From Candidatus Enterococcus myersii (GTDB lineage Bacteria; Bacillota; Bacilli; Lactobacillales; Enterococcaceae): a stretch of 44,353 nucleotides of DNA. Position numbers and translations under genes: made by a program. Positions 33,687-43,046 of this stretch are shown piece after piece (position 1 is the stretch's first letter; every line of letters starts with the position of its first letter). The notes under the pieces are model-generated. The model did no database searches, was not told the DNA's origin, and was given only the letters and a program-made list of their open reading frames with translations. The stretch is from NCBI RefSeq assembly GCF_017316025.1, contig NZ_JAFLVT010000018.1, forward strand, positions 1-44,353, read 5' to 3'.

Positions 33687-35033
33687 TTATAGACGTTCGT
33701 TCAATTCTTTTGATAATTCTTCAAAGCCAGGTTTTCCAAGGAGTGCGAACATGTTTTTCTTGTAGGCTTCTACTCCGGGTTGGTCAAATGGATTAACACC
33801 ATTTAAGTAACCTGAAATACCAACAGCGATTTCAAAGAAGTACATTAAATAGCCTAATGTGTATGCATCCATTTCTGGAATTTTTACTAATAAGTTTGGC
33901 ACATCACCATCTGTATGGGCTAATAAAACACCTTCAAAGGCTTTTGTATTCACAAATTCAACTTCTTTACCTTGCAAGTAGCCTAATCCGTCTAAATCTT
34001 CTTTTGTTACGGGGATTTTCACTGATTTACGCGGTTTTTCAACTTTAACTACCGTTTCAAAAATATTGCGGCGTCCTTCTTGAATGTATTGCCCTAATGA
34101 GTGTAGATCAGTTGAGAAGTTAGCACTAGAAGGATAAATACCTTTTTGGTCTTTCCCTTCAGATTCGCCGAATAACTGTTTCCACCATTCAGAGAAATAT
34201 TGCATACCTGGTTCGTAGTTAATTAGTAATTCAGTGACTTTACCTTTACGGTACAAAATATTACGCATAGCGGCATATTGATAAGCTTCGTTTTCTTCTA
34301 ATTTATCCGAAGCATAATCGTTAGACGCATCTGCTGCACCTTGCATTAAAGCGTCGATGTCGGCGCCACTAGCAGCAATTGGTAATAAGCCAACCGCAGT
34401 TAAAACAGAAAAACGTCCGCCAACATCATCTGGAATTACAAAAGATTCCCAGCCTTCCGCATCAGCTTCAACTTTAACCGCACCTTTTTCTTTATCTGTT
34501 GTAGCGTAAATACGTTTGTTTGCTTCGTCTTGACCGTATTTATTAATTAATAATTCTTTGAAAACACGAAATGCAATAGCTGGTTCTGTTGTCGTCCCAG
34601 ATTTTGAGATAACGTTAACTGAGAAATCACGATCGCCAATAACTTCAATTAAATCAGCCAAGTAAGTTGAAGAAATTGAATTGCCGGCAAAGAAAATTTG
34701 TGGAGCTGACTTGTCATTTGCATTCATGTAGTTGTAAAATGAGTGATTTAGAAAATCAATGGCAGCACGGGCACCTAGGTATGAACCACCAATCCCAATA
34801 ACGACTAATACTTCTGAATCAGATTTGATTTTTTCTGCCGCTTTTTTAATGCGAGCAAATTCTTCTTTGTCATATTCTGTTGGCAAGTTAACCCAACCGA
34901 TGAAATCACTTCCAGCACCAGTGCCGTTACGCAATGCTTCATGGGCTGCAGTGACTTGACTTTGCATGTAGCCCAATTCATGTTCATTCACAAATGGTGC
35001 TACTTTTGAATAGTCAAATTTAATATGTGACAT
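33687..35033 (-). CDS. pgi: Glucose-6-phosphate isomerase
   Basis: Interconverts glucose 6-phosphate and fructose 6-phosphate in glycolysis; cytosolic dimer. The 448-residue length is that of the short Firmicutes form. Seen: [18 protein letters not shown] near residues 80-97, the sugar-phosphate loop [14 protein letters not shown], and [23 protein letters not shown] close to the C-terminus with the catalytic Lys. ATG start with AAGGAGGAG upstream. It has its own promoter, following gdhA on the same strand, the same pairing as in E. faecalis. Confidence 0.97.
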   Translation of the reverse strand: MSHIKFDYSKVAPFVNEHELGYMQSQVTAAHEALRNGTGAGSDFIGWVNLPTEYDKEEFARIKKAAEKIKSDSEVLVVIGIGGSYLGARAAIDFLNHSFYNYMNANDKSAPQIFFAGNSISSTYLADLIEVIGDRDFSVNVISKSGTTTEPAIAFRVFKELLINKYGQDEANKRIYATTDKEKGAVKVEADAEGWESFVIPDDVGGRFSVLTAVGLLPIAASGADIDALMQGAADASNDYASDKLEENEAYQYAAMRNILYRKGKVTELLINYEPGMQYFSEWWKQLFGESEGKDQKGIYPSSANFSTDLHSLGQYIQEGRRNIFETVVKVEKPRKSVKIPVTKEDLDGLGYLQGKEVEFVNTKAFEGVLLAHTDGDVPNLLVKIPEMDAYTLGYLMYFFEIAVGISGYLNGVNPFDQPGVEAYKKNMFALLGKPGFEELSKELNERL

Positions 35034-35061
35034 TTAAGCTCCTCCTTGAAATGGATAAATT

Positions 35062-35103
35062 TAATACATGTATTACTTTACGTTTTTTATGCTTTTTTTT
35101 CAA
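35062..35103 (-). promoter_or_regulatory. Promoter of pgi with a 14-bp palindrome
   Basis: Minus-strand -35 TTGAAA (35098-35103), 17-base spacer, -10 TAAAGT (35075-35080). Directly downstream, covering the likely start point, is the perfect palindrome TAATACATGTATTA (35062-35075), a candidate operator. Confidence 0.6.
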
Positions 35104-35150
35104 GTAACTTACTGTAAGAAAAGCGCAACAAACCAACCTGTTTGCCAGCT

Positions 35151-36500
35151 TTAGACAAGTCCTTGTGCTAACATTGCTTTTGCTACTTTAGCAAAACCGG
35201 CAATATTGGCTCCCATCATTAAATTATCCTTCTTACCGTAACGTTCCGCCGTATCCCGACAATTTTGATAGATATTTAGCATAATCGCATCCAACTGGCG
35301 ATCAACTTCTTCTTTACTCCATTGTTGTCGTTGTGAATTTTGCGCCATTTCTAACGCTGAAACGGCTACCCCGCCAGCGTTAGCTGCTTTGCCTGGACAA
35401 TAGAAAATATTTTGTTCAATAAAATATTCCGCAGCTTCCATCGTGCACGGCATATTGGCACCTTCTGCGACTACCTTCACGCCATTATCAGCCATTAATT
35501 TTGCTTTTTTAATATCAATTTCATTTTGCGTAGCACATGGTAGGGCAATATCTGCTTTAACTTCACTATCCCAGACTGATTCTCCGTCAAAATATTGCGC
35601 ATTCGAACGATTTTTAACATAAGCTGTTAAACGTTCCCGCTGAACTTCTTTGACCTCTTTTAATAAGTCTAAGTCAATGCCTTCTGGATCATAAACATAG
35701 CCACTAGAATCAGAGACAGTCACGGCTTTTGCACCAAGTTCCATTAGCTTTTCAATCGCATAAATCGCTACATTTCCGCTCCCTGAAACAATAACTGTTT
35801 TATCTTTAAAGCTGTCTTTTTTATCTTCTAATAAATGTTTGACATAATAAACGACACCATAACCGGTTGCTTCAGTCCGCCCCTTACTTCCCCAAAATTC
35901 CAAGGGTTTTCCAGTTAAAACCCCAGCATCGTATTGCTTTAAGCGTTTATATTGGCCAAACAAGTAACCAATTTCTCTAGCGCCAACACCAATATCTCCA
36001 GCTGGAACATCTGTATCTGGGCCAACGTGTTTGGCAAGTTCCGTCATGAAACTTTGACAAAAACGCATGATCTCATTATCAGATTTACCTTTAGGATCAA
36101 AATCAGCACCGCCTTTACCACCACCGATTGGCAAATCTGTCAAACTATTTTTAAAAATTTGTTCGAAAGCTAAAAATTTTAAAATACTTAAATTCACACT
36201 TGGATGAAAACGCAAGCCACCTTTATATGGTCCCAACGCCGAGTTGAATTGAATCCGGTAACCACGGTTTACTTGCCAATTTCCGTTGTCGTCTTGCCAC
36301 GGTACACGAAATTGGATTACGCGTTCTGGCAACGTAATCAATTGTAGCAAATTATTTTTTTGATACTCATCATGTTCTGCTAAAAAAGGCTCAATGGTTG
36401 AGAAAAATTCATCTGCAGCTTGTAAAAATTCTGTTTGATCACGATCTTTTTCGTGAAGACTTTGTTGGACTTGTTGAATATACTCTTTTGCGTTTGTCAT
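35151..36500 (-). CDS. gdhA: NADP-specific glutamate dehydrogenase
   Basis: Reductive amination of 2-oxoglutarate to glutamate, joining carbon and nitrogen metabolism; hexamer in the cytosol. The 449 residues and the motifs match the bacterial NADP-dependent 450-residue class: YKGGLRFHPSVN (Lys93 onward), the catalytic PIGGGKGGADFDPKGKS with Lys129, then the Rossmann motif GSGNVAIYAIEKL. ATG start with GGAGGG upstream. It has its own promoter and is divergent from the BaiN-like gene. No strong terminator is seen before pgi, so some readthrough is likely. Confidence 0.96.
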   Translation of the reverse strand: MTNAKEYIQQVQQSLHEKDRDQTEFLQAADEFFSTIEPFLAEHDEYQKNNLLQLITLPERVIQFRVPWQDDNGNWQVNRGYRIQFNSALGPYKGGLRFHPSVNLSILKFLAFEQIFKNSLTDLPIGGGKGGADFDPKGKSDNEIMRFCQSFMTELAKHVGPDTDVPAGDIGVGAREIGYLFGQYKRLKQYDAGVLTGKPLEFWGSKGRTEATGYGVVYYVKHLLEDKKDSFKDKTVIVSGSGNVAIYAIEKLMELGAKAVTVSDSSGYVYDPEGIDLDLLKEVKEVQRERLTAYVKNRSNAQYFDGESVWDSEVKADIALPCATQNEIDIKKAKLMADNGVKVVAEGANMPCTMEAAEYFIEQNIFYCPGKAANAGGVAVSALEMAQNSQRQQWSKEEVDRQLDAIMLNIYQNCRDTAERYGKKDNLMMGANIAGFAKVAKAMLAQGLV

Positions 36501-36535
36501 AATTTCCCTCCAAGTAAAATATTTGTCACGTTTTT

Positions 36536-36564
36536 ATTTTACCAAAAAACGTCCTTATCGTCAG
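36536..36564 (-). promoter_or_regulatory. Promoter of gdhA
   Basis: Minus-strand -35 CTGACG (36559-36564), 17-base spacer, -10 TAAAAT (36536-36541), 35 bases before the start codon. Confidence 0.6.
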
Positions 36565-36624
36565 AATTATTTGATAATAGAACAAACTTAAAAACTATGC
36601 TACACTTTTGCCAGAGGTGAAATC

Positions 36625-37887
36625 ATGGAAAAAAATTACGATGTAATTGTGATCGGAGCAGGGCCGGCTGGCATGATGGCTGCCATTAGTGCAGCTGAAA
36701 ATGACGCAGAAGTTTTATTAGTAGAAAAAAACAAACGCCTGGGTAAAAAAATGCTCTTAACCGGCGGCGGCCGCTGTAATGTGACGAATAATCGCCCCGT
36801 TGATGATTTAATTACCCACATCCCGGGTAACGGAAAATTTTTATATAGTACCTTTGCACAATGGAACAATACTGATATTATGGAATTTTTTAGCAGTCGC
36901 AATGTAGCGCTAAAAGAAGAAGATCACGGACGGGTATTTCCTGTTACCGACCGCGCTAAAACAATCGTCGATGCCTTATATGAAGAGTTAAAACGCCTTC
37001 ACGTTACCGTTTTAACTAATACTAGCGTTACCAAGTTGGTTCATGATGACACACAAGTTTATGGGATTCGTTGTGATAAAGAAGAATTTAACGCACCTTG
37101 TATCATTATTACAACTGGCGGTAAAACCTATCCTGGAACTGGTTCTACCGGGGATGGTTATAAAATGGCCAAATCCTGCGGACATACGGTTACCCCTCTT
37201 TTTCCAACTGAGGCTCCATTAATTTCAGATGCTGCATTTATTCAAAGCAAAACTTTGCAGGGTCTATCCTTACAAGACGTTAAATTAAGTGTTTTAGCGG
37301 GCAAAAAAATTGTAACGAGTCATACAATGGATTTACTTTTTACGCATTTTGGTCTCTCTGGTCCAGCTGCTCTTCGCTGTTCCTATGCAATAAATCAAGA
37401 ACTGCGTAACGGTGCCCCACATGTTCCAGTCTGCTTGGATTGTTTTCCTAAACAAACCAATGCAGAGCTGTTAGCGGACTTATCCTTACGATTGGAAACG
37501 AAAAAGAGCTTAAAGAATGCCTTATCACAGTGGTTACCAGAACGCCTATTGCAATTTTTTCTTAATCAATTAGATTTAAATGATATGACTGCTGACAAAG
37601 TGACCGTAGACCAATTGGAAAAATTAGTCTTACTTGCCAAAAATTTTGAAATTCCCATTATTCGTACTTTTGCACTGGAACGTGCTTTTGTTACTGGTGG
37701 TGGCGTAAATTTAAAAGAGGTGATTCCAAAAACTTTAGCAAGTAAACTTTGCCAAGGACTATTTTTTGCCGGTGAAGTATTGGACGTCAACGGTTATACA
37801 GGTGGCTATAATATTACAACTGCTTTATGTACAGGCCATGTAGCTGGCAAAAATGCAGCAGAAGTTGCCAGCTGGCAAAAATATTAA
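36625..37887 (+). CDS. BaiN/YhiN-like FAD-dependent oxidoreductase
   Basis: A 420-residue flavoprotein of the HI0933/BaiN family. The N-terminal FAD-binding loop is VIGAGPAGMMAAISAAE (9-25), followed by LLVEKNKRLGKKMLLTGGGRCNVTN, a strong family signature. Later come TTGGKTYPGTGSTGDGY, LFTHFGLSGPAALR, and the C-terminal FAGEVLDVNGYTGGYNITTALCTGHVAGKNAA, which closes the FAD site. The physiological substrate is unknown for most members. ATG start with AGAGGTG upstream; divergent from gdhA. Confidence 0.9.
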   Translation: MEKNYDVIVIGAGPAGMMAAISAAENDAEVLLVEKNKRLGKKMLLTGGGRCNVTNNRPVDDLITHIPGNGKFLYSTFAQWNNTDIMEFFSSRNVALKEEDHGRVFPVTDRAKTIVDALYEELKRLHVTVLTNTSVTKLVHDDTQVYGIRCDKEEFNAPCIIITTGGKTYPGTGSTGDGYKMAKSCGHTVTPLFPTEAPLISDAAFIQSKTLQGLSLQDVKLSVLAGKKIVTSHTMDLLFTHFGLSGPAALRCSYAINQELRNGAPHVPVCLDCFPKQTNAELLADLSLRLETKKSLKNALSQWLPERLLQFFLNQLDLNDMTADKVTVDQLEKLVLLAKNFEIPIIRTFALERAFVTGGGVNLKEVIPKTLASKLCQGLFFAGEVLDVNGYTGGYNITTALCTGHVAGKNAAEVASWQKY

Positions 37888-38045
37888 TCAGAAAAGTGCG
37901 TAAACTTCCCCTAACGCTAACATAAGCGCAAAATTTTTGGAGAGTTAAGGAAAAAAAGAGGTCGTTTGAAAAACTAGACATAAACAACCTGTTGTCATCA
38001 GGTGATTTATTCATGTGAACACTTCATACTTTTCTGATGGCTTAC

Positions 38046-38142
38046 AAAAAAAACACGATGTCAGGTGTGTAAAAATCTCAAACTCAAGCTGTTAGATTTT
38101 TGCTCTAACTTTTTGAACTCGGGATAAGTCTGATATCGTGTT
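38046..38142 (-). terminator. Large branched terminator of the aroD-ybaK transcript
   Basis: Outer arms at 38130-38142 and 38052-38064 (13 bp, one mismatch, core CACGAT) with eight T residues after them on the minus strand. The 65-base interior holds another perfect hairpin GTTAGA/TCTAAC (38091-38109). It starts 7 bases past the ybaK stop codon. Confidence 0.75.
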
Positions 38143-38148
38143 ATTTAT

Positions 38149-38634
38149 CTATTCGATTAAATCAACAAGTTCTCCTTGTACTAACCCTTCTAAATCCCCC
38201 ACAGCAATTTCTAGTTGCAAGCCACGCTTGCCTGCAGAAATTATTATAGTAGGAAATGTTTTTGCTGTTTGATCAATAAAAGTTGGAAACAACTTTTTCA
38301 TGCCAATTGGCGAACAACCACCTCGAATATAGCCTGTTGTTTGTTCCAAGTCTTTTAAATGTAGCATGTCAACTTTTTTATTGCCACTGGCTTTAGCCAG
38401 TTTTTTTAAATCCAGCTCATGATTACCTGGAATTACTGCGACAATTACACCGGTCTTATTGCCGATGGCTACCAACGTCTTAAAAACTTGAGCGGGGTTT
38501 TGACCTAATTTTGTCGCTACCTCTGCTGCGCCTAAATGATTTTCACTCCACTCATAAGAATACTCATGATAGGCAATCTTTTTTTGCTCCACCAAGCGAA
38601 TAGCATTCGTTTTAACTACTTTCTTTTTTGCCAC
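38149..38634 (-). CDS. ybaK: Cys-tRNA(Pro) deacylase YbaK
   Basis: Trans-editing enzyme that hydrolyses Cys-tRNAPro; cytosolic. The 161 residues make a complete YbaK/EbsC domain: TNAIRLVEQKKIAYHEY, LGQNPAQVFKTLVA (with the key Lys), VIPGNHELDLKKLAKASG, and GYIRGGCSPIGMKKLFPTFID are conserved blocks. The ATG start follows the aroD stop by only a few bases, so the two are cotranscribed. Enterococcal homologues have also been called EbsC. Confidence 0.92.
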   Translation of the reverse strand: MAKKKVVKTNAIRLVEQKKIAYHEYSYEWSENHLGAAEVATKLGQNPAQVFKTLVAIGNKTGVIVAVIPGNHELDLKKLAKASGNKKVDMLHLKDLEQTTGYIRGGCSPIGMKKLFPTFIDQTAKTFPTIIISAGKRGLQLEIAVGDLEGLVQGELVDLIE

Positions 38635-38640
38635 AACAAC

Positions 38641-39396
38641 TCACTCCTCTAGTGACAAAGCCGCTAAAATTCGGGACATTTCTGTAATATCGATTTGCCC
38701 TGGTGCAGAACTTTCTTCTAATGCGGCAAATGTCATGACTGACCCCATCAACTCACCTGCAACCCGCGTAATTTTACCTAAATCCCCCATGGCAATTAAA
38801 ATAAGCGGTACACTAGCTAAGCCCTGCATTTTTTGAGAAAGGCCCATAATTTGCAATACATCTTTTAAAGAATGGGGCATTACCGCAATTTTTCCAAAAT
38901 CAGCATCAAACTGGCGCATTACGCCTAATTTCATGACTAATTCTCCATCAGCTGGCGTTTTGTCAAAATTATGACTACTCAAAAGCAGTGCTGTTTTTTG
39001 TTTTTTTAACTGATTTAAAAAGCCTCGGCCTAAAAACTCAGCTCGCTCCAATTCCACATCAACAATATCAACCAAGCCGCTTTCGGCTACCGCAACATAA
39101 AGATTTTGGTATTCCCGTAACGATAAGTCAGCTTTTCCGCCTTCTTTTAATGTTCGGAAAGTAAATAGGAGAATTTTATCTTGTAACGCTGTTTTAAGAT
39201 GAGATAAAACTTCTAATACAGCGCTTTGATTTGAAAAGTCTGTAAAATAATCCACACGCCATTCTACTACTTCACAAACTGAAGTTGCTGCCAATTGTGC
39301 TTGTGCTAAGAGTGTTTGACTATCTTTACCGGTAAGTGGCACACAAATTTTCGGCACGCCCTTACCAAAGGTTACATTTTTTAACGTAACTTGCAT
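38641..39396 (-). CDS. aroD: 3-dehydroquinate dehydratase, type I
   Basis: Dehydrates 3-dehydroquinate to 3-dehydroshikimate in the shikimate pathway through a Schiff base. With the start at MQVTLKNV the protein has 251 residues. Active-site residues are Glu45 in EWR, His142 in SSHNFD, the Schiff-base Lys169 in GKIAVMP and Gln234 in the SAPGQ lid loop. The ATG at 39396 is favoured because AAAGGGG precedes it; an in-frame ATG 21 bases earlier is possible. The other aro genes are not in this window. Followed by ybaK 6 bases on. Confidence 0.93.
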   Translation of the reverse strand: MQVTLKNVTFGKGVPKICVPLTGKDSQTLLAQAQLAATSVCEVVEWRVDYFTDFSNQSAVLEVLSHLKTALQDKILLFTFRTLKEGGKADLSLREYQNLYVAVAESGLVDIVDVELERAEFLGRGFLNQLKKQKTALLLSSHNFDKTPADGELVMKLGVMRQFDADFGKIAVMPHSLKDVLQIMGLSQKMQGLASVPLILIAMGDLGKITRVAGELMGSVMTFAALEESSAPGQIDITEMSRILAALSLEE

Positions 39397-39449
39397 TTTT
39401 TTCGCCCCTTTTAACATTCATTTTCATTCTCAGCCGTAACTGAGGTCTG

Positions 39450-40619
39450 TTATTGTTTCACTTGATAAATTAAAACTTTCAAATAATTGCCCTCTAAAAA
39501 TGTTTGGCTTATATGAAAATCAGCTGGCAAACGTTTTATGTCCAATAATTTGTAGTCAACCTTGGCAGTAACAAACTCTTTTTCAATCATCTGTTGGAAT
39601 TTCTCTAAGGTAACATTAGCCGTATTGGCAGAGGCGATGATGATTCCTTCATCCGTCAAAATTGGCAGACTGTCAGCGATTAACTGACCGTAATTATTTT
39701 TTACTTTAAAAACCTGTTTTTTATTGCGGGCAAAACTTGGCGGATCTAAGACAATTACATCGTATTTCAACCCTTTTTTTAAAGCATAGGAAAAATAATT
39801 GAAAACGTCCATCACATGAATTTTTTGTGCTGCTAAGTCAAGTCCATTTACCTCAAATTGCTCCCTTGTTTTTGGCAAACTACGCTTGGCCAAATCAACG
39901 CTTGTTGTATGAAGTGCTCCCCCCATAGCTGCCGCGATTGAAAATGCTCCTGTATAACTAAACATATTTAAAACCGTTTTTCCAGCTGCTAGACCATCTA
40001 CTAAAAGGCCCCGTACTTGTCGCTGATCTAAAAAGATTCCTGTCATTAACCCTTCGTTTAAATAGGTCGCAAAATTGACAGAGTTTTCTTTTACAATTAA
40101 CGGTTCTGGTGCTTTTTTGCCATATACATATTGCGATTCTGGCAGCTCACTGTGAAAGCGAATCTTCTCATAGGCGCCTAAAACTTCCGGATAAATTTCT
40201 TTAAAGGCAGCGACAATTTTATTTTTTTCTTCATATAAAGTATCGTTGTACCAAGAAAAAACAACATAATGGTCATACCACTCGATTGTAATCCCCCCTA
40301 GCCCATCACCTTCACCATTAAAAATGCGAAATGCCGTCGTTTTTTCGTCATTAAAAAATGCTTGGCGAATTGCCTTGGCTTTGGCAAATACCTGAGTATA
40401 AAACCTGTGATCAATGGCTTCTTCTTGCCAAGTTAGCGCCCAACCGATACCTTTATTTTGTTTACCAAGATACCCCTTGGCCAAAAAATTGCCTTTTTGA
40501 TCCATAAAGTCCACCCAGCCGGATTTCATTTTTAGATCTGTGGCAATATCATCTGCTTGAATTAATGGATAGTGTTGGCGTAATTTTTTAACGCCGAATT
40601 TATTCATTTGAATTTTCAT
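39450..40619 (-). CDS. RlmI/RlmK-like rRNA cytosine methyltransferase
   Basis: A 389-residue SAM-dependent methyltransferase of the RlmI-like group (5-methylcytosine in 23S rRNA in E. coli). The N-terminal PUA-like RNA-binding domain (about 1-75) is followed by a linking domain and a Rossmann fold: FLDQRQVR, LNMFSYTGAFSIAAAMGG (SAM loop), SVDLAKRS, and the catalytic-side motif VLDPPSFARNKK. A methyl-accepting Cys like that of RlmI is not obvious. ATG start with AGGTGAAAGT nearby. Transcribed from its own promoter and likely continuing into aroD and ybaK. Confidence 0.88.
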   Translation of the reverse strand: MKIQMNKFGVKKLRQHYPLIQADDIATDLKMKSGWVDFMDQKGNFLAKGYLGKQNKGIGWALTWQEEAIDHRFYTQVFAKAKAIRQAFFNDEKTTAFRIFNGEGDGLGGITIEWYDHYVVFSWYNDTLYEEKNKIVAAFKEIYPEVLGAYEKIRFHSELPESQYVYGKKAPEPLIVKENSVNFATYLNEGLMTGIFLDQRQVRGLLVDGLAAGKTVLNMFSYTGAFSIAAAMGGALHTTSVDLAKRSLPKTREQFEVNGLDLAAQKIHVMDVFNYFSYALKKGLKYDVIVLDPPSFARNKKQVFKVKNNYGQLIADSLPILTDEGIIIASANTANVTLEKFQQMIEKEFVTAKVDYKLLDIKRLPADFHISQTFLEGNYLKVLIYQVKQ

Positions 40620-40646
40620 ACTTTCACCTGCTCTTCTTTCAAAAAA

Positions 40647-40675
40647 AGTATAGCAAAAATAACAGCATTTGTCTG
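40647..40675 (-). promoter_or_regulatory. Promoter of the RlmI-like-aroD-ybaK operon
   Basis: Minus-strand -35 CAGACA (40670-40675), 17-base spacer, -10 TATACT (40647-40652), 27 bases before the start codon. Confidence 0.6.
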
Positions 40676-40728
40676 TGCTTTATGAAGTTAAAGAATTACT
40701 TAATTAATTGGCCTTATCACAATTTCAA

Positions 40729-40757
40729 TTGACAGAAAAAAATCAGATTAGTAAAAT
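40729..40757 (+). promoter_or_regulatory. Promoter of ltaS
   Basis: Plus-strand perfect -35 TTGACA (40729-40734), 17-base spacer, -10 TAAAAT (40752-40757). The leader is about 65 bases. Confidence 0.8.
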
Positions 40758-40828
40758 GTAAACAGTGTATATTTTCATTTTTTCATTACAGCTTGCAAAA
40801 GCAGACTTGGAAAAGGAAGGATAAAACA

Positions 40829-42940
40829 GTGAAAAATATTAAAACTCCCGCTTTCTTAAATAAACGGCTGGGCTTCTTTACCTTATTAGCCGTTCTTTTT
40901 TGGGCCAAAAACATTTTTGCCTATTTTGTTGATTTTAACTTAGGCATTGAAAGTATGCGTCAATACTTCATCTTATTCATTAATCCAATCGCGACAACTT
41001 TATTCTTGTTGTCCATTGCATTATATGTCAGACGCACAAAAGCTTCTTATATAACTATGATGGTGATTTACTTTTTGATGTCGTTATTGCTTTTTGCTAA
41101 CGTTTCATATTACCGTGAATTCACCGACTTTATCACAATTAATACCATGCTTGGAGCTGGTAAAGTTGCTAGCGGTTTAGGTGAAAGTGCCATTCGCTTG
41201 TTCCGCCCTTATGATTTACTTTACTTCGTTGATATCTTGGTACTTGTTGCCATGCTATTTGCTAAAAAGATTAAGATGGATGATCGTCCCGTTCGCGCGC
41301 GGATGGCATTTGCTATCTCCACGTTATCTGTGATGATCTTCTCTGGTAACTTATTCTTAGCTGAAGTTGATCGCCCAGAATTATTAACGCGAACATTCTC
41401 TCGTGATTATTTGGTCAAATATTTAGGGATTAACGCTTTTACCGTTTATGACGGTGTTCAAACCTATCAAGCTTCTCAAGTTCGGGCTCAAGCAAGTGCC
41501 AATGACATGAAAGAAGCCCAAAGCTATGTCAAAAGTCATTATGCAGCACCAAATAGTGAATACTTTGGGATGGCCAAAGGCAAAAACGTTATTTACATTC
41601 ATTTAGAAAGTACGCAACAATTTTTAATTGACTACAAATTAAAAGATGCTGAAGGTAAAGAACATGAAGTAATGCCATTTATCAACAGTTTATATCATAG
41701 CAAGAGTACTTTTAGCTTTGATAATTTCTTCCATCAAGTGAAGGCCGGAAAAACTTCGGACGCTGAAACATTAATGGACAACTCATTATTTGGTTTAAAT
41801 CAAGGTGCTTTGATGACCCAATTAGGTGGAAAAAATACTTTCCAATCTGCGCCAAACATTCTAAATCAAACACTTGGATACTCCAGTGCCGTCTTTCATG
41901 GTAATGCCGGAACTTTCTGGAATCGAAATGAAACGTATAAACGTTGGGGCTATCAAAACTTCTTTGATGCTTCTTACTACGATGTAAATGACAGTAACTC
42001 ATTCCAATACGGTTTACATGATAAGCCATTCTTTGAACAATCTGTTAAATACTTGGAACAATTGCAACAACCGTTTTATTCAAAATTTATTGCCGTTTCA
42101 AACCACTTCCCTTACTCACAATTTACAAATGATGAAGCAGGTTTCCCAATGGCAGATACAAACGATGAAACAATTAACGGCTACTTCGCTACAGCTAACT
42201 ACTTAGATCGCGCAGTGGAAGAATTCTTCCATTACTTGAAAGCTAGTGGCTTATATGATAACTCTGTAATTGTTTTATACGGTGATCACTATGGTATTTC
42301 AACTTCACGGAATAAAAACTTAGCTGAACTATTAGGTAAAGATAAAGAAACATGGACAGGTTTTGACGATGCTCAAATGCAACGGGTTCCTTATATGATT
42401 CATATACCTGGTCAATCAAAAGGTGGCATTAACCATACTTATGGTGGTCAAGTTGATGCCTTACCAACCTTATTACACTTACTGGGTGTGGATACCAAAG
42501 ATTACATTCAACTAGGTCAAGACTTACTTTCAAAACAACACGAACAACTTGTAGCTTTCCGCGATGGTGATTTTGTTACTGACAAATACACTTATTACGG
42601 TGGAACGCTATACGATAACGCAACTGCTCAAGCGATTACTGCTCCAGATGAACAGTTGAAAACACAAGTTACAAAATGGAAAGATGAAGTTGGGAAACAA
42701 TTAGCAACTTCTGATCAGATCAATAATGGTGATCTGCTGCGTTTTTATACCGGTAATAACTTAAAAGAATTAGATCCTGAAAAATTCAACTATAAAAATG
42801 CTTTGGATCAATTAGGCAAACAAGAAAGCAAATTAGGGAATAAATCAACTAGTGTCTATTCCGAACATGGGAATAAATCAACTCAAGATTTATACCAAAC
42901 TAAGACCTACAAACAATACGAAGCAGAAGGTCATAAATAA
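40829..42940 (+). CDS. ltaS: Lipoteichoic acid synthase, LtaS type
   Basis: Polymerises glycerophosphate units from phosphatidylglycerol on the outer membrane face to build lipoteichoic acid. With GTG 40829 as start (GGAAGG 8 bases upstream) the protein has 703 residues; a TTG 36 bases earlier lacks a ribosome site. Five membrane helices lie in residues about 15-180, then an extracellular sulfatase-fold domain. Active-site features: Glu259/260 in IHLES, the nucleophile Thr309 in GKTSDAE, and YGDHYG near residue 485 with the metal-binding Asp-His. The tail after 620 is polar. Two homologues are usual in enterococci; which one this is cannot be told. Confidence 0.92.
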   Translation: MKNIKTPAFLNKRLGFFTLLAVLFWAKNIFAYFVDFNLGIESMRQYFILFINPIATTLFLLSIALYVRRTKASYITMMVIYFLMSLLLFANVSYYREFTDFITINTMLGAGKVASGLGESAIRLFRPYDLLYFVDILVLVAMLFAKKIKMDDRPVRARMAFAISTLSVMIFSGNLFLAEVDRPELLTRTFSRDYLVKYLGINAFTVYDGVQTYQASQVRAQASANDMKEAQSYVKSHYAAPNSEYFGMAKGKNVIYIHLESTQQFLIDYKLKDAEGKEHEVMPFINSLYHSKSTFSFDNFFHQVKAGKTSDAETLMDNSLFGLNQGALMTQLGGKNTFQSAPNILNQTLGYSSAVFHGNAGTFWNRNETYKRWGYQNFFDASYYDVNDSNSFQYGLHDKPFFEQSVKYLEQLQQPFYSKFIAVSNHFPYSQFTNDEAGFPMADTNDETINGYFATANYLDRAVEEFFHYLKASGLYDNSVIVLYGDHYGISTSRNKNLAELLGKDKETWTGFDDAQMQRVPYMIHIPGQSKGGINHTYGGQVDALPTLLHLLGVDTKDYIQLGQDLLSKQHEQLVAFRDGDFVTDKYTYYGGTLYDNATAQAITAPDEQLKTQVTKWKDEVGKQLATSDQINNGDLLRFYTGNNLKELDPEKFNYKNALDQLGKQESKLGNKSTSVYSEHGNKSTQDLYQTKTYKQYEAEGHK

Positions 42941-42945
42941 TTTAT

Positions 42946-42986
42946 AAAAAGAAGTTTCGGTTTTTAACCGGAACTTCTTTTTTTTG
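42946..42986 (+). terminator. Terminator of ltaS
   Basis: Perfect 17-bp arms with core GAAGTTTCGGTT (42946-42962) and its complement (42966-42982), 3-base loop, seven-T tail. Confidence 0.92.
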
Positions 42987-43046
42987 CAAAAACAACTTCA
43001 TACTTTATTCAAACTCACCTCGTATAATTTTTATGAGGTGAAAAAG

